From Branchiostoma floridae (Eukaryota; Chordata; Leptocardii; Amphioxiformes; Branchiostomatidae): DNA of 62,000 nt. The stretch is taken from NCBI RefSeq assembly GCF_000003815.2, contig NC_049986.1:13672336-13734335 (forward strand), written 5' to 3'. Made by a program: the position numbers and the translations under genes. Positions 37,001 through 52,000 of the stretch are shown here, piece after piece (position 1 is the stretch's first letter; every line of letters begins with the position of its first letter). The notes beneath the pieces are model-generated. The model ran no database searches. It saw only the letters and a list, made by a program, of their open reading frames with translations, and was not told the origin of the DNA.

Positions 37001-40000
37001 TAATTTGAAATTGTCTAATTTTAACCTGTTCATTCATTCATTTATTTGTGCTTTTTTTTCCAAATTTCTTGTATTTTTGTAGTGAGATGTGGTATCAGTT
37101 GACATAATATCAATATGAATCATTAGTTGATAATTGTTAACTGATAATTGTTATCATTTAGTATAATTATTATTACTTGATTTGTCAAATCTGTACTAAT
37201 CTAAGAATCAGCTGTCAAGTTAGATAAGGGAAGATTTTTAACAAGACATTATGACCTCAGATCTACCCCAAGTATGTTTTATTGTACATTAATTACTACA
37301 TGCAAATAAACAAAATTAGATAAAACATCAAAACGTGACTCATTGTTTTATCCCTTTGTTGTCCCACAGGGAGACAAAGGTCCTGCTGGTCTACAAGGCA
37401 TTCGAGGAAGAACAGTAAGTGCGGTGGTCCTCATCATTGTTTCATTGTTTCTATGATATATGTAATGTGCTTTTTCTTCACCACCGAGTATTGAAATGTT
37501 CCTAAGCTATGATGACAGTGGAAGTATGGGTCTAAAGCCATGATCTCTGGGATATGAACAATCAGGAATTTGGCATTAATTTTTTTCTTGTAGAAGGTAA
37601 AAGAAAATACCTTGAATTGCAAGGAGGAGTATTTAAATTTTTTATAGTATATTGAGACTATTTGTTGTTTGAAACAAAGTAAAGACAGAAAAACTAGTTA
37701 TATTGGACTTCTTAAAATGGGACTATGCTGATCGTAGTTCCCCTGTTTCAATATTCCCTAAAGGGTGCACAAGGAGGGCCGGGGAGGAGTGGACCAAGAG
37801 GCATCATAGGCAAGGCGGTAATTACTTAATGTGTATCCAAATGTCTTGCATGAAACCTGCACTCACATGTTGATGTGTATTTTATTGTAGATTCTAGAAG
37901 AAATACTAACTTCCTGTCTGTGTTTGAGGTGCATGTAGTATGTAGTGTGATGTGACAATATTATTAATTCAGCTGTTTACGTTTGGATTATAATTAACTC
38001 TGTCTTGCTTCAGATCATTTGAGAAGAAAAGTTTTCTTTGTCTTAATTAGCAGAGGATAGATTATGGTATGGATTAGATTGTAAAATGTAGAAACTACTG
38101 AAGCCTTGATAACATTTGATGAGTGGATTTATAATGTACTAGTCCCTGTTCTGTCTTCAATCTTTGCAACAGTAGCCTAAATTATTGAAATTCTACAATA
38201 CATATTATGTACATGTACAGATATTCAAATCGCTAATCTTCTGTTCTTCTAGGGTATTCCTGGACATCCCGGTCTAAAAGGAGACCAAGGAGAAAGAGTA
38301 AGATTGATTACTTTGTTTGTATGTCATGATACCTCCCTGAAAATTGATAAAAGAATTACATGACGAAGTTTGTGACAGATTTCTTACTTCGGTGTAGTAA
38401 AAGCTTGTGTTCAAAATATATTGTAACTAAGCTCTTGATCTAACGGTATCTAGTGAAGAAAAAAAAACTGCATCTATCCCTATATTCATCACAAAGTAGA
38501 GTCTGATTAGAAAAGTTTCCCATGACACAGGTTGAGGTATGATAATATCCTCATGTGGGCAAACATTTCCTGTTATCCAGGGACCAGAGGGGCCAATTGG
38601 ACATAGAGGCCCTGCAGGCAAAATTGGACAAAAGGTAGGAAGAGAAACAAGCAATAAAAGTCATCATTTTTTTTAGTTCAAAACTGAATACATGTATGCA
38701 TATGATAAAATGTTAGCAGACCTATCTGATGTGGGTTGTATGAATCATTGAATGGCAACTACACTCTGCTCGGGAGGTGTATGATTGGTTACCTATATGT
38801 ACATAACAATGGAAGGCATTTCAGCACCTGAAATTTGTGAACCAGTCCACCCATTTCTTCACTTATTTCAAACTACAGCAATAGTGCAATATTTATCATT
38901 TATGAAAATATTGTTAGTAAAACATATTTGTATTGCAGAAACTGTGGTCACAGTGATTTTCAATGACCTGCTTCTAGAAATTTGACAATAGAAACATCTG
39001 TTATATCCAGGCTGCAATATGATTACATGGAGTTGCCAGGTGTTCACTTTATCTGGCGTGTAGTTTCACTGCTATTTTAGGCAGGTTGGTTGATTCTTTG
39101 TCAAGGGAAGGTTTTTCAGCACCAAGGAGATGGAATGTTCTAATTTGAAATTGAAGATTCTAATTTTAGCCTTTTCACTCATTTATTTACTTGTGTACTA
39201 AAATCTGACTGTTTGTTGTATGAGTCATAAAATGGCAGCTACACTCTAGAAGGAAGTCAGAATGACAAACCAATGAGATTGGGATTAGGCTGATTGAGTG
39301 TTTTAGCTTTCATTGTTGGACTAATAAATCTTCCATACAAAGTTCTGACTATGATACATGTAGGTAATGAAACTTTTCTGTTCCAGGGAGCTTCAGGAAG
39401 ACCAGGCAAGAACGGAAAGCCGGGAGATCCAGTAAGTATGATAGTAGATTAAGTGTAGTGAATGTACTCGAGACAGTAGGGCAAAAATGGTTCTTGCTTT
39501 GACTCAGCTGTTATTAACCTCAAATTCATTGATAAATGTACATCCATGTTCTTTTTCCATAGGGCTTTATGGGCTTTCCAGGCTTCAAGGGCAATGCTGG
39601 CCCAAAGGGAGACAAGGTAACAATTTTTAGTGTGTACAGAGTATTAGTACTTACATGTAGATGCTATCTGAAACATCTGACCATTTACAGAACTTGTCCA
39701 ACTGCTTACTAATTACTAATTGCTAACTTTTATTTGGAGCATTATCTGAATGCCTACCTTGTATCTGTATCTGTATCTATATAGCCGGTATAACCGCCCT
39801 TCGGTGTAACACACCAGCTTCGCAGGCACGCGGCGCGGCAGCAGCTGGTTATATTACACCGAAGGACCCGACATGATAATATGACTGTTTCTAGCATACC
39901 TCGGCCATTGCAATGGGTATTCTTACAAAATCAATCATAGTAAGCAAGATCTTAAAGTTCTCATTTTATAGCTGTAACCTTGCAATAAGTACCAGGGTGA

Positions 40001-43000
40001 CTGTTAAAGTTATAGTGTTTTCTTTCAGGTACATTCACCATATTCTTACCAAACCTTTCTATAATGTATGTTATTACTATGGTGCATGTACCTTATTCTA
40101 TAACCCCATGACATTGTCTATGGTACATGTACATAACCATAGCATGATTCTATCCGACCCAGGGAGCCATAGGACCCGATGGGAAGCCTGGCCCTCCAGG
40201 CTATGAGGGAGAAGTTGGGGAGGCAGGCCTGACTGGTGCTCACGGAGAGATCGGTCTGAAGGGAGATCCCGTAGGTCGCAATTTCTGGGGTTTTGACACA
40301 TTTGTGATCATTGCCAAGAATCAAAGGTCTTACTAGACGGACCACCATTAACAATGATAAAGAATTACATGGCATTGTAGTTGTACAATTCTGTTTGTAT
40401 GAAGAAAACATTTTTTGAACAAATATGATGCTAGTCAGTCTGTAAAAATTTAAAATTGACTCATACTGTTACAAATAATTGTGATGTATAAGATACATGT
40501 AGTTGATGCATTTTTATGCTGTTGTACTACATGTGCATTGTAGGTAATAAACTTGTATACTTGTTGCAGTACCTGTTACTTTTGCATTGCAGGGTCAACA
40601 AGGAACACCGGGTATTCCAGGGAACGTTGGTAGGCCAGGCGCAAAGGTATGTTCACTGTCTTTCAAACAATGGAATTTTAGCTAGATAAACAGTGGATGA
40701 TAAGACATATTACATGTAGTACATGTATATGTACTGTGCTATGATGTCTACTGTAAATGCCATGCATGGAATGATTTGAATACATTTTGACTAGAATAGT
40801 AGGGAAGATAGATAATCTGTACATTGTCAAAGTGGGGATGCAATACACTCCCTAGTCTAACTTGAAAATCATATCTGAATTTTTAATTTCAGGGTAAAGA
40901 AGGTGGTAGAGGACCCCGTGGACCCAGAGGTCTCCCAGGAAAGAAGGTACATTTCACATTCTTCATATTACATGTATGGTAGATACCAGATGATACACAA
41001 GTCTAGTATTGTGAGGAATCTTTTACTAAGAGCATTTTGAATACATTTGTAGGTATCCACATGTAAAATATTACTGTACCGGTATTGAATATAAGTTTTG
41101 AGTGCATTTGTTGTTTAAAAGATTTGCTAGTAAGGAGATAAAGATTTGATAGTCATAGCAGTCTTTTTGCTCCTTTGCCATCATTTTAATCTTTTGTCAA
41201 GTTGTTGCTGTTAGACATCGTGTTTCTGTTGTTTCATTTTGCAGGGGTCAGATGGCATGATGGGACATGAAGGTCGTCCTGGTCCAAGGGTAAGATGAAT
41301 AGGGTCCCTTAATAGCCTTCGTGTAAAGGGTTTTGGATCAATCTGACAACTGATCAAAAAGTCAAGCAACCAATTAGCAATCTATTGAATTGTGAAGGAT
41401 TTTTAAAGTTGTCAACCCCAAGAATAATGTTGATGTTTTGATATGGGCATGACACAAGTGTGTTTATTTAAAGTGTATGTCAGTCTTGTGCCAACGTTCT
41501 GCATCTTTGTTGGAGATAAAGGCAGCTCCTCTCACCCCTCAGCTGCTTACGTAGACTTTTTAGCCCTTCATGGTCACCAGGCATGGCCCATGCCTGGTGG
41601 TTCATTGGACAGTAAGCTCTCTCCATTTAGTAGCTGGGTGAAATAACTTTGATGATGAACTTACTATATTTTCAGGGCCCTCCTGGACCCAGGGGAGGTG
41701 AGGGAGGACCAGGGCTGCCTGGTCCAAAGGTTGAGTATCTTTTCTTTTTTTGCAACATGCAGTTTGTATAAACTATACTAAATGATTTTTACTGGAGTGT
41801 TATATGTTTTATATATATTTTGCAGCACATCCAATGATTTCATAGCTATTCAATGTAGCATTTTGTCCATCTCCTATTTCTTGGGTTTCAGATCTTTAAA
41901 GGTGTTAAGAAAATAATACTTATATCTGCTTTTTTTTGTGTTAACATTCTTGTTTCTTTGACATTATGACAAAGGGTCAACAAGGACCCCCTGGCCCACC
42001 TGGAGAGGGAGGACTGAAGGTACATATATACTGAACTACATCGGATTCCACTATTCTCTAAACATGTTACTATTATAGGAACTAACATTTTATGTGGAAC
42101 TACATGGCAGGATATATGTAGATCATCTTTATTGTGCTTTGAAAGGTAATAAAAATAATCCTTAGAAATAAGGTCAGGTACAGGTAGTAGTTTGAAAATG
42201 AGTGACTGAAAAACCTCCATCAAGCCATTTTCTAAAGGGCTCTGTCTCTCACCATGTATTTTGTGCAAAGTTTATCTTCCCATTAAATGTTACAGATTTC
42301 TAACTTCAAACATGTTTGTCTCAGGGAGAGCCAGGAGAAAGAGGAGATGATGGCCCTGAGGGTCAGGTTGGAGGCGTTGTAAGTTTTCCCTCATATCTTA
42401 CAAATAAGTAGAGAGTTCCACATAATATTATCATGTTCTTTCTTCTGATGTAGAACTATGACAAATAACTATAGGGTAATCATTACACAGTAATCATAAT
42501 GTTAGCATTTGATGTTTGTGGTAACAACAAGCAGCACAATTCGTCATGTACTAGGAAAATTAGAAAGAATATTATGTTTCAGCAGCTGCTGTTTTTTATC
42601 CATTTACCCTAACATGCAATGCTTTTATGCTAATTTGGATGTGGAATTTTTTTATGCAATAGGCAAATAGTAAGTGTCTAACTCTGCTTAATAATGTGGC
42701 ATATGTTCTGACAGGGTCCACATGGTAAAGATGGCAAGTATGGTCCAAGAGGACCCCCAGGGCCTGTGGTGAGTAGGGATCAGAACTTTTTTTTTCTTTA
42801 TTACTGAACACTAAGCTTAAACAGTCTGCTGTGGTTTTGTAGAACCCAAAAGGATTTTTATTACAATAATTCAGACTTGAGTCTAAGTAAAAGTGAGTAC
42901 CATGATGTACATAGATGATATATTAGGCAATACAATACATCATATATGTACCATAATAAGTCTATACTAAGTCTATATCTTTTGTTGATACATGTAGTTT

Positions 43001-46000
43001 ATGATCAATAATGTCTAAAATGATGTTCTTAGGGCTTTCCTGGTAGATTGGGCCCTCCAGGTCTACCAGGGCCAAGGGGACCTATTGTGAGTATTTTTTG
43101 CCTTTTTAATCTATTACTACAACTATATATGATTTTGCAATATTTTGTTATATTGAATTGACTGGCTTTGTTTTCCAAGCTAAACCCATTTTTGTCAAAT
43201 AAATGGCTTGAATTTTTGCAGGGTATTCCAGGCTGGCCAGGGGAGATCGGCAAGATGGGACCACAAGGTCCTACTGTAAGTTTCACTTTTCTACAAAATA
43301 AGTAGTTTAGGTAAAGAAAGGGGTTTTGCTTTTTGCAAATATAAACAAGAGAAGAAGAAAAAAGACATGTTTCTGCATGTGCAACAGTTATGTAGACTGT
43401 ATATGGTCATGTCTTTTGTTTTGCTCCTTGGTGCTGAAATGCCATCAAGTGGTATCTGTGAGAATAAAATTCTTGTCATTGAGCCTGATATGGCCGGAAT
43501 GGTATATGTCGGCCTAATGACAGTCACTGAAGTTTTATGACTCTCATCTTGCCAATTATATGGGTTATGTAGAAACACAACTCATCATAAACACAAAAAA
43601 AATGATTTACAGATGTTGTAACTGGTGTTGTTCACTTTCATTACTTTTCCGACATGTATGTGCATAATTGATTTTCATTTTTCTTGTGATCTTCAGGGGC
43701 GCACCGGACCAAAGGGTAAACATGGAAGAATAGGACAAGGAGGCTTACCAGTGAGAACTCTTTATTATACTTTTTTTTCTATATAATCTATATAACATTT
43801 TCACAACATTTGCATTCTTCTAACAACATTCAATACAAAATAAGTGGTCTTTGCATCATCACCAAGATACCTCTTCATCTTTAGGGTCCTAGAGGCGTTC
43901 CAGGATGGCCTGGTCTCCCTGGTCCTACAGTAAGTACTACACATTTACACATTGTATGTAGAACGGAGTGTGACAGGGCTGTTGGCTCATATTTCATTAC
44001 CATTTTTTTCCCTATCCATCTGTATATTTCTACTCCTATATGATGTAGTTTTGCTTTGAAACAACTATCTGCTTGCCTTTGAAGGACAGTACTTGAACTG
44101 TTCACCTTTTTCAGGGAGAGAGAGGGGAACCTGGACTGGATGGGCTTCCTGGATCAGCAGTAAGTTTTTAGACTTTATAGATTTTACAATCTGCAGCACC
44201 GGCTGTATTCTATTTTCCAACATGATGTACACGTACATTTGTACGAGAAAGGAAATGTGCTATATAGCTATAGTGGTAGGTTATGCTAAATTCCATAAAC
44301 TTAAGATATGATTGTCAAAAGTGGGGCCACAAGTGAGTGGTGCAGTGGTGATCTTAAAGTGAGTATGTGTAGTTCTACTCCGATGTCAGATATAGAAATA
44401 TGTTTCGTAGCTCCGTAGGAAAAGAAACATGTTTAGACATATCAGTCTTAGTTCAGACATACAGTCATGGCTCTTTCCTCGTCGTCAAGGATTCGTGGGA
44501 AGTTCTGGATGGTCTGCAGGCCCTCATGTGGCTGAGCAGTCCTATCCTTGACTTGCACACTCTGCTGCACTGCTGGCAGGTGAACTGGGCAGAGGAGACG
44601 GTCTGGTCAGCTGCCTCCTTTCTCCTCCTCCTTCTCTCTTCAGCATGGTCATGACGCTTAGTCTCAAGGGCCTCTGCGCCCCGCCTTGTCAACGTTCTCC
44701 AGTTAGCTTTGTTAGCTGCTCTATTTTCCCATTCAGCTTCAGGGATGCCAGCTACTCTGAGTTGTTGTTACCTTTGCCAGAATGGCTAAGGTTATGTTTT
44801 GGGCTTGTGAGTCTGTGTGTGTGTCTGTGTGTGTGTCTGTCTGTTAACAGCATAACTCAAGAAGTCTTGGATGGATCCCAATAATATTTGGTAGGTGGGT
44901 AGGGGTCGGGAAAACGAAGGTCAAGTTTGATAATGGGCCCCCTAGCGGCTTGCTAAGGTACTGCAGCAGAACCTCAATTTTTGATATCTCGTGTTCTGGA
45001 CATGCTGTGATCATGATTTTTGAGTGGTAGATAGCCCTCGAGGCAGAGAGTAAGTGCTGTGAGTTTGGGCCCCCTAGCGGCTTTTTTGGAACTGCAGGCG
45101 CCGGTTTCCTTTCAAACTTTGGATGAGAATAACTCTACAACGTGTTGACGGATCGTCAGGATTTTTGGTATGTAGATAGAATGAGTGATGACTTACATAA
45201 TGGTATACTAATTATGCACATCAACAGCTAATTTGCATAATTAATGAGGAAAAATTACAAATCCACTACATTCCATGATAGGACTTTCAAACTTGTCACA
45301 TACGTAGCTGGGAAGGAGAGAAATGTTGACAGATATCAATTATGCAAATGATGACCTCATTTACATAATTAATGAGAAAATATGAACATGTTGACGGATC
45401 ATCATGTTTTTTGTATGTAGGTAGCGTAAGTGAAGACCTACATAATGAGATAACAATTATGCAAATCAACAGCTAATTTGCATAATTAATGAGGATATTT
45501 TATAAATTCACTACATTCCATGATAGGGCTTTAAAACTTGTCACATATGTAGCTGAGAAAGAGAGAAATGTCAATACATATTTATCATGCAAATGATGAT
45601 CTCATTTGCATAATTAATGAGAAAATATTAACGTGTTGACGGATCGTCATGATTTTCGGCATGTAGATAGCCTAAATGAAGACTTATATAATGTGATACT
45701 TATTATGCAAGTTAACAGCTAATTGCATAATTGATTAGGAAAAGTTCATAAATCCACTGCATTCCATTATAGTACTTTCATCAAAGTTGTCACATATGTA
45801 ACTGAGAAAGAGGGAAGAGAGTAAGAGGTGTATTTAAAGACTTTGAAAGAGAATAGGTCAAGAATGGATCAAAGGATCATCATGATTTTTGGTATGCTGA
45901 TAGCTTAAGTAATGCTTGATACAATTTGATATCAATTAATTGTAAATTGGGATCTAATTTGCATAATAAATGCCGAAATTTTATAAACCAACTCCAAGCA

Positions 46001-49000
46001 TTTAATTATAAAGAAAATGAAATGAGTAACGCATTTGTCTACAGACATCATTCTACATAACAAACCTGGTTTATTTGGCAAAGGTATGTGTTCGTGGAAC
46101 TCTAGTTTTAACTGGTCTTTATACCGTTTCTTGGGAGCGCCTCTGGTACGCTTGCCTAAGCAGAGTTCACTGTAGAAAACAGCCTTCAGCATTCTAGTGT
46201 CCTCCATTCGAGCCAGGTGACCTGCCCAGCGTAGCTGTCTGGACATGAGCATGGCCTCTATGCTGCAGATGTTGGCTCGCTTCAAAACCTCGTTATTTGT
46301 TATAAAGTCCTGCCAGTTGATAGCCATGATGGAGCGAAGACTTCGCTGATGGAATCTTTCCAGAAGCTTTACTTGTCTCCGGTATAGAACCCAAGCCTCC
46401 GATCCATACAGAAGGGTGGTGATAACGACTGCTTTGTAGACCAGGATTTTGGTAGACAGCCGCAGGTTGTGGTTCTTCCAGACACGTTTTCGTAACCGTC
46501 CAAAGGCAATACTGGCTTTGGAGAGTCTGTTGTCCACGTCTTTGTCGACTGAAGCATCGTTGGAAATCACACTCCCAAGGTATGTAAAGTTCTCTACTGT
46601 ATTGAGTTGGGTGCCATCAATACTTATGTGTGGTGCCTGGTAGCTCTCATGAGGTGACTTTTGGTGCAGCACTTCTGTTTTCTTTAGGCTTATGGTGAGT
46701 TCGAAGGCCCTAGCTGCATCTGCAAAATGGTTGACAGCTCTCTGGAGGGCTTCCTCTGTATGAGCAAGAAGGGCACAGTCGTCTGCGAACAGCAGCTCGA
46801 GTATCAATGCTTCAATGGTTTGAAGAAAACCATTGAAGACATACAGTAAGAGCTTGAAAAACTCTGATATTGTTCTTTGTCTGATCTCAGGGCCCAAGAG
46901 GAGTAGAAGGTGCACAAGGACCCCCTGGTAAACCTGGACCTGATGTAAGTGTGCTGATCTATGTTGATGAAACATTCTCTAAATGGAAACCATGGTCATT
47001 CTCTAAACTAATTTAATACTATTTCAAAATCTCAAAAGCTGTGTACCTGGTTTTTATGTATACAGTATAGCAGACCTTTTCTGTTGCATGTTTGAATTTC
47101 TCCAGGGTGTTCCAGGTATACCAGGTGACCAAGGAAATGCTGGACTAGAGGGACCTGCAGTAAGTCTTGTATTTGTGGATAAACGTGTGCTAATGTTAAG
47201 TCTGAATCCTTTGATAGAGTCATAGTTTGGTTGTGTTTCACTGATTTAGGTGAAGGATGGTCCATGTGTTCTCTTTCTTAATGTTCAGTATTGCTGTTGA
47301 GAGATCCAGAGTTTGCTGTTTGCAGTACATGCATATGCTGTTAGTGTTTCCTATTCACCCAACCTTCTAATGCTGAGTGTGGGTGTTGATCTGAATTGTC
47401 ACAGGGAGAGAAGGGGAAGCTCGGTCCTCAAGGCCCACAGGGCTTAAAGGGAGACGTGGGAGACCCAGGCGACTATGGCCCCCCAGGTGCACCAGGAAGA
47501 GTTGGACAACAGGTAAACATTCCTCTTTTTGGCAGCTATTAAAGGAGAGGCTGCAATGTTAAAAGATGCATAGGGTCCCCATTGATGTACTGTTACAAAC
47601 TCTAAGAAAATAAAGAAGTGAATTTGAGATAATCAACTGGCTATCTATCACTACAAGCATGTACAAAATGTACCGTAATCATTTTCATGCATTACTATAT
47701 TATGTTTTTGAATTTTTCATGCTGTGACCAACAGACATGGGACCACAGGAGTGTTCTTTTGGTCCAGGTGTTGTTGTAGTATTGATTCCCTTCTTGTGTG
47801 TTCACAGGGATTGTATGGGGCTCCTGGTCCTGTTGGATACCCAGGGAAGAAAGGAGAAACGGTAGGCATCAACTCTGCACACTCGATCATGGTTTCTCAC
47901 ATACAAGGATCTTTAAAGGACAATAAAGATATTTCTGTAAACAAGATAAAGTTCTTACCAACCAGCTCAGTCCTCAGATTCTTCAAGTTGAACTGACCTA
48001 TGTCACATGACCTGAATGGAAGTGTGATGTCAGCAATGGGTCAAAGGTGACCAGCAGTTGATAACAAACCTGTCTCAGTTGAGGGCCTTGAGGCATCAAT
48101 CAATCCATAACCTTTATTTGATGGTGGATAGCATGGTCCATGGCATGGTCAATAGCCTCTGATTCATATGGCCTCTTTTACTCCTGATCTTGCTTCACTG
48201 TCTATTACTTCAACTTCATTCAAGATATTTAGAACAGTTACTTCTCTTGTAGGGTCTTGTCGGTGTTGCGGGACCACCAGGGGCTGCAGGGGAGAGAGGC
48301 TCAGAAGGTGATCCTGGCAAACCTGGTCCCCCGGGACCTAAAGGCAGTCCAGGGCCAGACGTGAGTAGTGTTTTGTGGTAATAGAGCCTTCACACTGAAA
48401 CCGAATTAGCAGGAATCAAGCAGAACCAACCAGAATGAAGTATTTGCAAAATTCCGGGCCATTCGGGTAGGAATTCTAAATGGACCTTAAATGAGAAGGA
48501 ATGAGCCAAAATGCTGTCAGAATCCTAGGAATTCGTAGTGTATTCTAGAAACTCTAGAAAATCTGGCTCGATTTATATGTTGCCACAGAATGCCAATTGT
48601 TTTCTTTTTTACATCTTCATAGATAAGTTTTTTGTAATAGTCTCTTCCTAGTTGTAACTCTTTGACTATGTTATACTTCACCGAGACCATATGACTAATG
48701 TTAGATACTTGTTTGTTGCAGGGTCCCCAAGGCCCACCTGGACAGCAGGGAGACCCTGGCATATACGGCATGGTGGTAAGTTTTTCTTTCACATGAATTA
48801 ACTGGACAGTATCAAAGGACTGGGGAATATCAAATCATTACACACTAGTGTTAGCCTGTCATCTGTACATTTACTCTCTTTCAATGTTGCATTGCAGGGA
48901 GAAGATGGACCAAGGGGACCAGATGGGGAAAGAGGTCCTCCTGGAATAGCTGTAAGTTGTGATTCCATATAAGAAATTGTAGTTTTAAGCTCTAATGATT

Positions 49001-52000
49001 AACATGTTTGTTTGTTTTGTTTGTATTGCATACCTGTTAACCCGCTTCATGGCATAACACACAAGGTATACATTTGTATTGGATGGTGTTGTTGGTGAAT
49101 CATATTTCATTCCTGGCATACAGCTGTGTTGACTGTTGTCACATAAAATCAGTTACTGTATGTTACAGATACACTGCTAAATAGGAGAGTGGCAAGTCAG
49201 AAATGCAGCAATTTACAATAGTCTATTTTACTTCTATTTCTGTAACCAGGAGTAGTACACTTTTCCTTTTCTATTAATGTTTCCATTTCTATTACTCTAA
49301 GATTTATGTGCTGTGTGGAAAGCAAATGTTGTGCTAACACTAACACAGTGAGAGGCAACTTTTATTCTAAAAACATTTTCAGGGAATTCCTGGAGTTGAT
49401 GGTGAGCTTGGAGAGCCAGGGGAAGAAGGCTCAAGGGTAAGTATTTTTAACTTTAGTTCCTTAGATATGATAGATTTTAACTTTTTTTACTCTATACAGC
49501 AGCTTCCAAGAACCATGATAACTATTACTGAACATTTTAATGAGGCTTGATAGTGTAGTTTGTTGAAGGTTTGTTTGTTTGGGATAAGATTTCTTTTTTC
49601 TTTGATGTGAATATGATAAGTCTTATTGTAAGATTTTGATCACATCATTTTGTTAGAAACATGCACTGGTACCATGTAGCTGTATGCTCACCCTGCTCCA
49701 TTTTTACAGGGTCCCAGGGGTCCTGAGGGAGACCAGGGCAAGCCAGGAGAACCAGGACCATTTGTAAGTCCTCAATGAAACCTGTAAAAAAATTTTACAT
49801 GCTGTAATGCGTCAAAAGGGTTCTTATCGTCACCTGTAAAATGTACATTTCTAATCCATGTTAAGATAAGCATTTAAAGGTGTCCTATAAAATCTTAGAT
49901 ACTCTTTTTTTCTTCTTTATTTGTTGTTCATTTGTACCTTGAAACAGTTCAGTAAGTTTTGCTCAAATGTTTGTTTTATGTATGTAGGGTGAACCAGGTC
50001 CAGAGGGATACAAGGGTAGACAAGGGCAACCTGGATCTCCAGTAAGTGGGACAATGTTTCTTTATCTTAAAGTCTAGACTTTGAATTACTCAGAAAACTT
50101 CTACTAGTGATTTAAATATTGATGAACAGAAGGCCTTAAGACTGTGGAAACTAGAGCACAGGACCGTGCAGATAATTGATGGAGAGGAGCAAGGGGCCAG
50201 TCCCTAGCCTAAGCACTTAGGCAGGAGCAGAGAGGCATACACCCTTGATGTTTCAGGAAGTCCTTACAAATGTAGTTTACCTTGATAAATGACCAATATG
50301 ATAGGTTTTACAATGATTTCTCAGCTTCTAATTCATTTATTCTACATTTGTAACTTGTACTGCAGAATTGTATTCATTGGGTGTAAGTTACTTTTCACAT
50401 GAAAGCATTTGTTCAGCGTGTTTCTTATAATATTTCTGTATTGACAATTCTGCTTTTCCTTACCTGCACAGGGAGAACCAGGGGATCCGGGCATGGTTGG
50501 AGAGGAGGGGCCACCTGGACCACCGGTAGGCACAACTGCTTTACCTACATGTGGCTTTGACTTGTGTTGTCTTGCGCTAATACGAGCAGTTGTTGAAAAC
50601 TTTTACCACTCATTTGCATGTCTTGTTAGCTCATAAGTTTGGGGATAAATGTTGTTTCCTCAAATAGTCTACACACGAAAAAATTGAAATTTTATTCTTG
50701 ATTTTAAATGAGTCATTAAGATATGAAATACATAACTACATTTGATAATATTAGCATAATCTTTTTGTCCAATCCAACACCAGCAGCACATAATCAGTTT
50801 TTTTTGCGCTATCTATTCAACAACATTTCTAGTGCAGAAGTTAGAACTTCAGCACCATGGACAGGTCCTTTTGCAGTGCTTGAATTTTTTAGCCTGTTTC
50901 TTAATCTACTTGCTGTGCTTGCTGTATTGAGGTGATTTAATTTCTTTTCTCTGTATTACCTCCTCCTAGGGACCCCCAGGAGCGCATGGTTCTCAGGGTG
51001 ATCCGGGCATGACAGGACCACCGGTATATTCTCTTCTCTTGTGCTTTGTTTTCATGAATGGAATGCATCCCTTCAGAGTTAACCAAATCATTGTATGAAC
51101 ACTAGACTGGGTACAAACAATCACTGCACAAGCTCCTTTTACTTGCGGTCCTGAAAAGGAACCCCAGTAGTAATCGCACGAACATAACTTTTCCGACAAA
51201 TGTTGTTGTATTTGTAACATTAGTTCACCTTTATCCGCGGGGTAACCTATATCCGTTGTGTTGCTGAACAGGGTATCCAGGTATATCAAGTCGATAGACG
51301 GTAGTTTCAAATTGTACTATTTTCAAAATATTGCAGTTTGAAACCATCATCTGTCGACTTGATTTCCCTAAATACATTATTCTTAAAAAGAACGGATAAA
51401 GGTTAGTAGGGATAAATGTAAACCAGCATTAAATATTACACAAAATATTAGGCTGTCCCTATTATACAATGTTAACTAGCTGTTTGAAAAGAGTCTAAGT
51501 TGATAGTTTCAGGCATTACAGGTGTTTTATTTCTCAAGGAAAACAGGAAATCAACAAATCAGTCATCAGATTTTTAAATCTTTCCTGCTTTAGGGAAAAC
51601 CAGGGCCTGAAGGGTCAGCTGGCCAAGATGGACAGAGAGGACCACCGGTAACACTTCACTTCAATCTGTACTTCAGTTGTTTTAAGTGATTTTTACAAAG
51701 TATTCCACATTTCCACAGATATTTTGTTGTTCTATATTCCTTGAAAACATTGTGTTGTGATGTCAGACAGGATTGACAGAAATTTAAGCATTTTACATAC
51801 AAACTCTCAAGGTAAATGTGAAATCTACATGTTCTAAACATACCAATAAGATAAGTGCAACTTTCCCTTATTTTCGAATTTTTTTCGTTGTTTCTTATTT
51901 GAGAGATTATCACTTGAAAGCTAGAGCAGGAAGTGTCCAGATTCAGCACCAGGTCTTATTGTGCTTTTGTATACTTGCAGGGTCCAAGAGGAGATCCCGG

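Larger units (their letters stand above)
44312..46800 (-). mobile_element. 5'-truncated non-LTR retrotransposon (LINE), split by a nested insertion
   Basis: Minus-strand coding remains in two parts. The upstream part (46800-46103) covers the end of a reverse transcriptase and the following domain. The downstream part (44758-44465) covers the C-terminus with a zinc-finger motif. Between them sits a 1.34-kb foreign segment. The left limit (3' UTR end) is approximate and no poly-A tail was defined. The RT fingers and any endonuclease are missing, so the copy is dead. The element occupies the intron between helix exons 28 and 29. Confidence 0.75.

Noticed and set aside
39780-39868. tRNA-like or structured RNA gene
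   Set aside because: The GC-rich hairpin lacks cloverleaf arms and A/B box motifs; it is better explained as a small inverted-repeat element.
41573-41597. 12-bp-arm palindrome (caccaggcatgg / ccatgcctggtg)
   Set aside because: Perfect but short, with no associated feature; such a motif is not distinctive enough in a repeat-rich intron to call a site.
46800-46975. N-terminal part of the open frame that includes the LINE reverse transcriptase
   Set aside because: This stretch is antisense of the collagen exon at 46891 and its flanks; LINE similarity starts only at about 46800.
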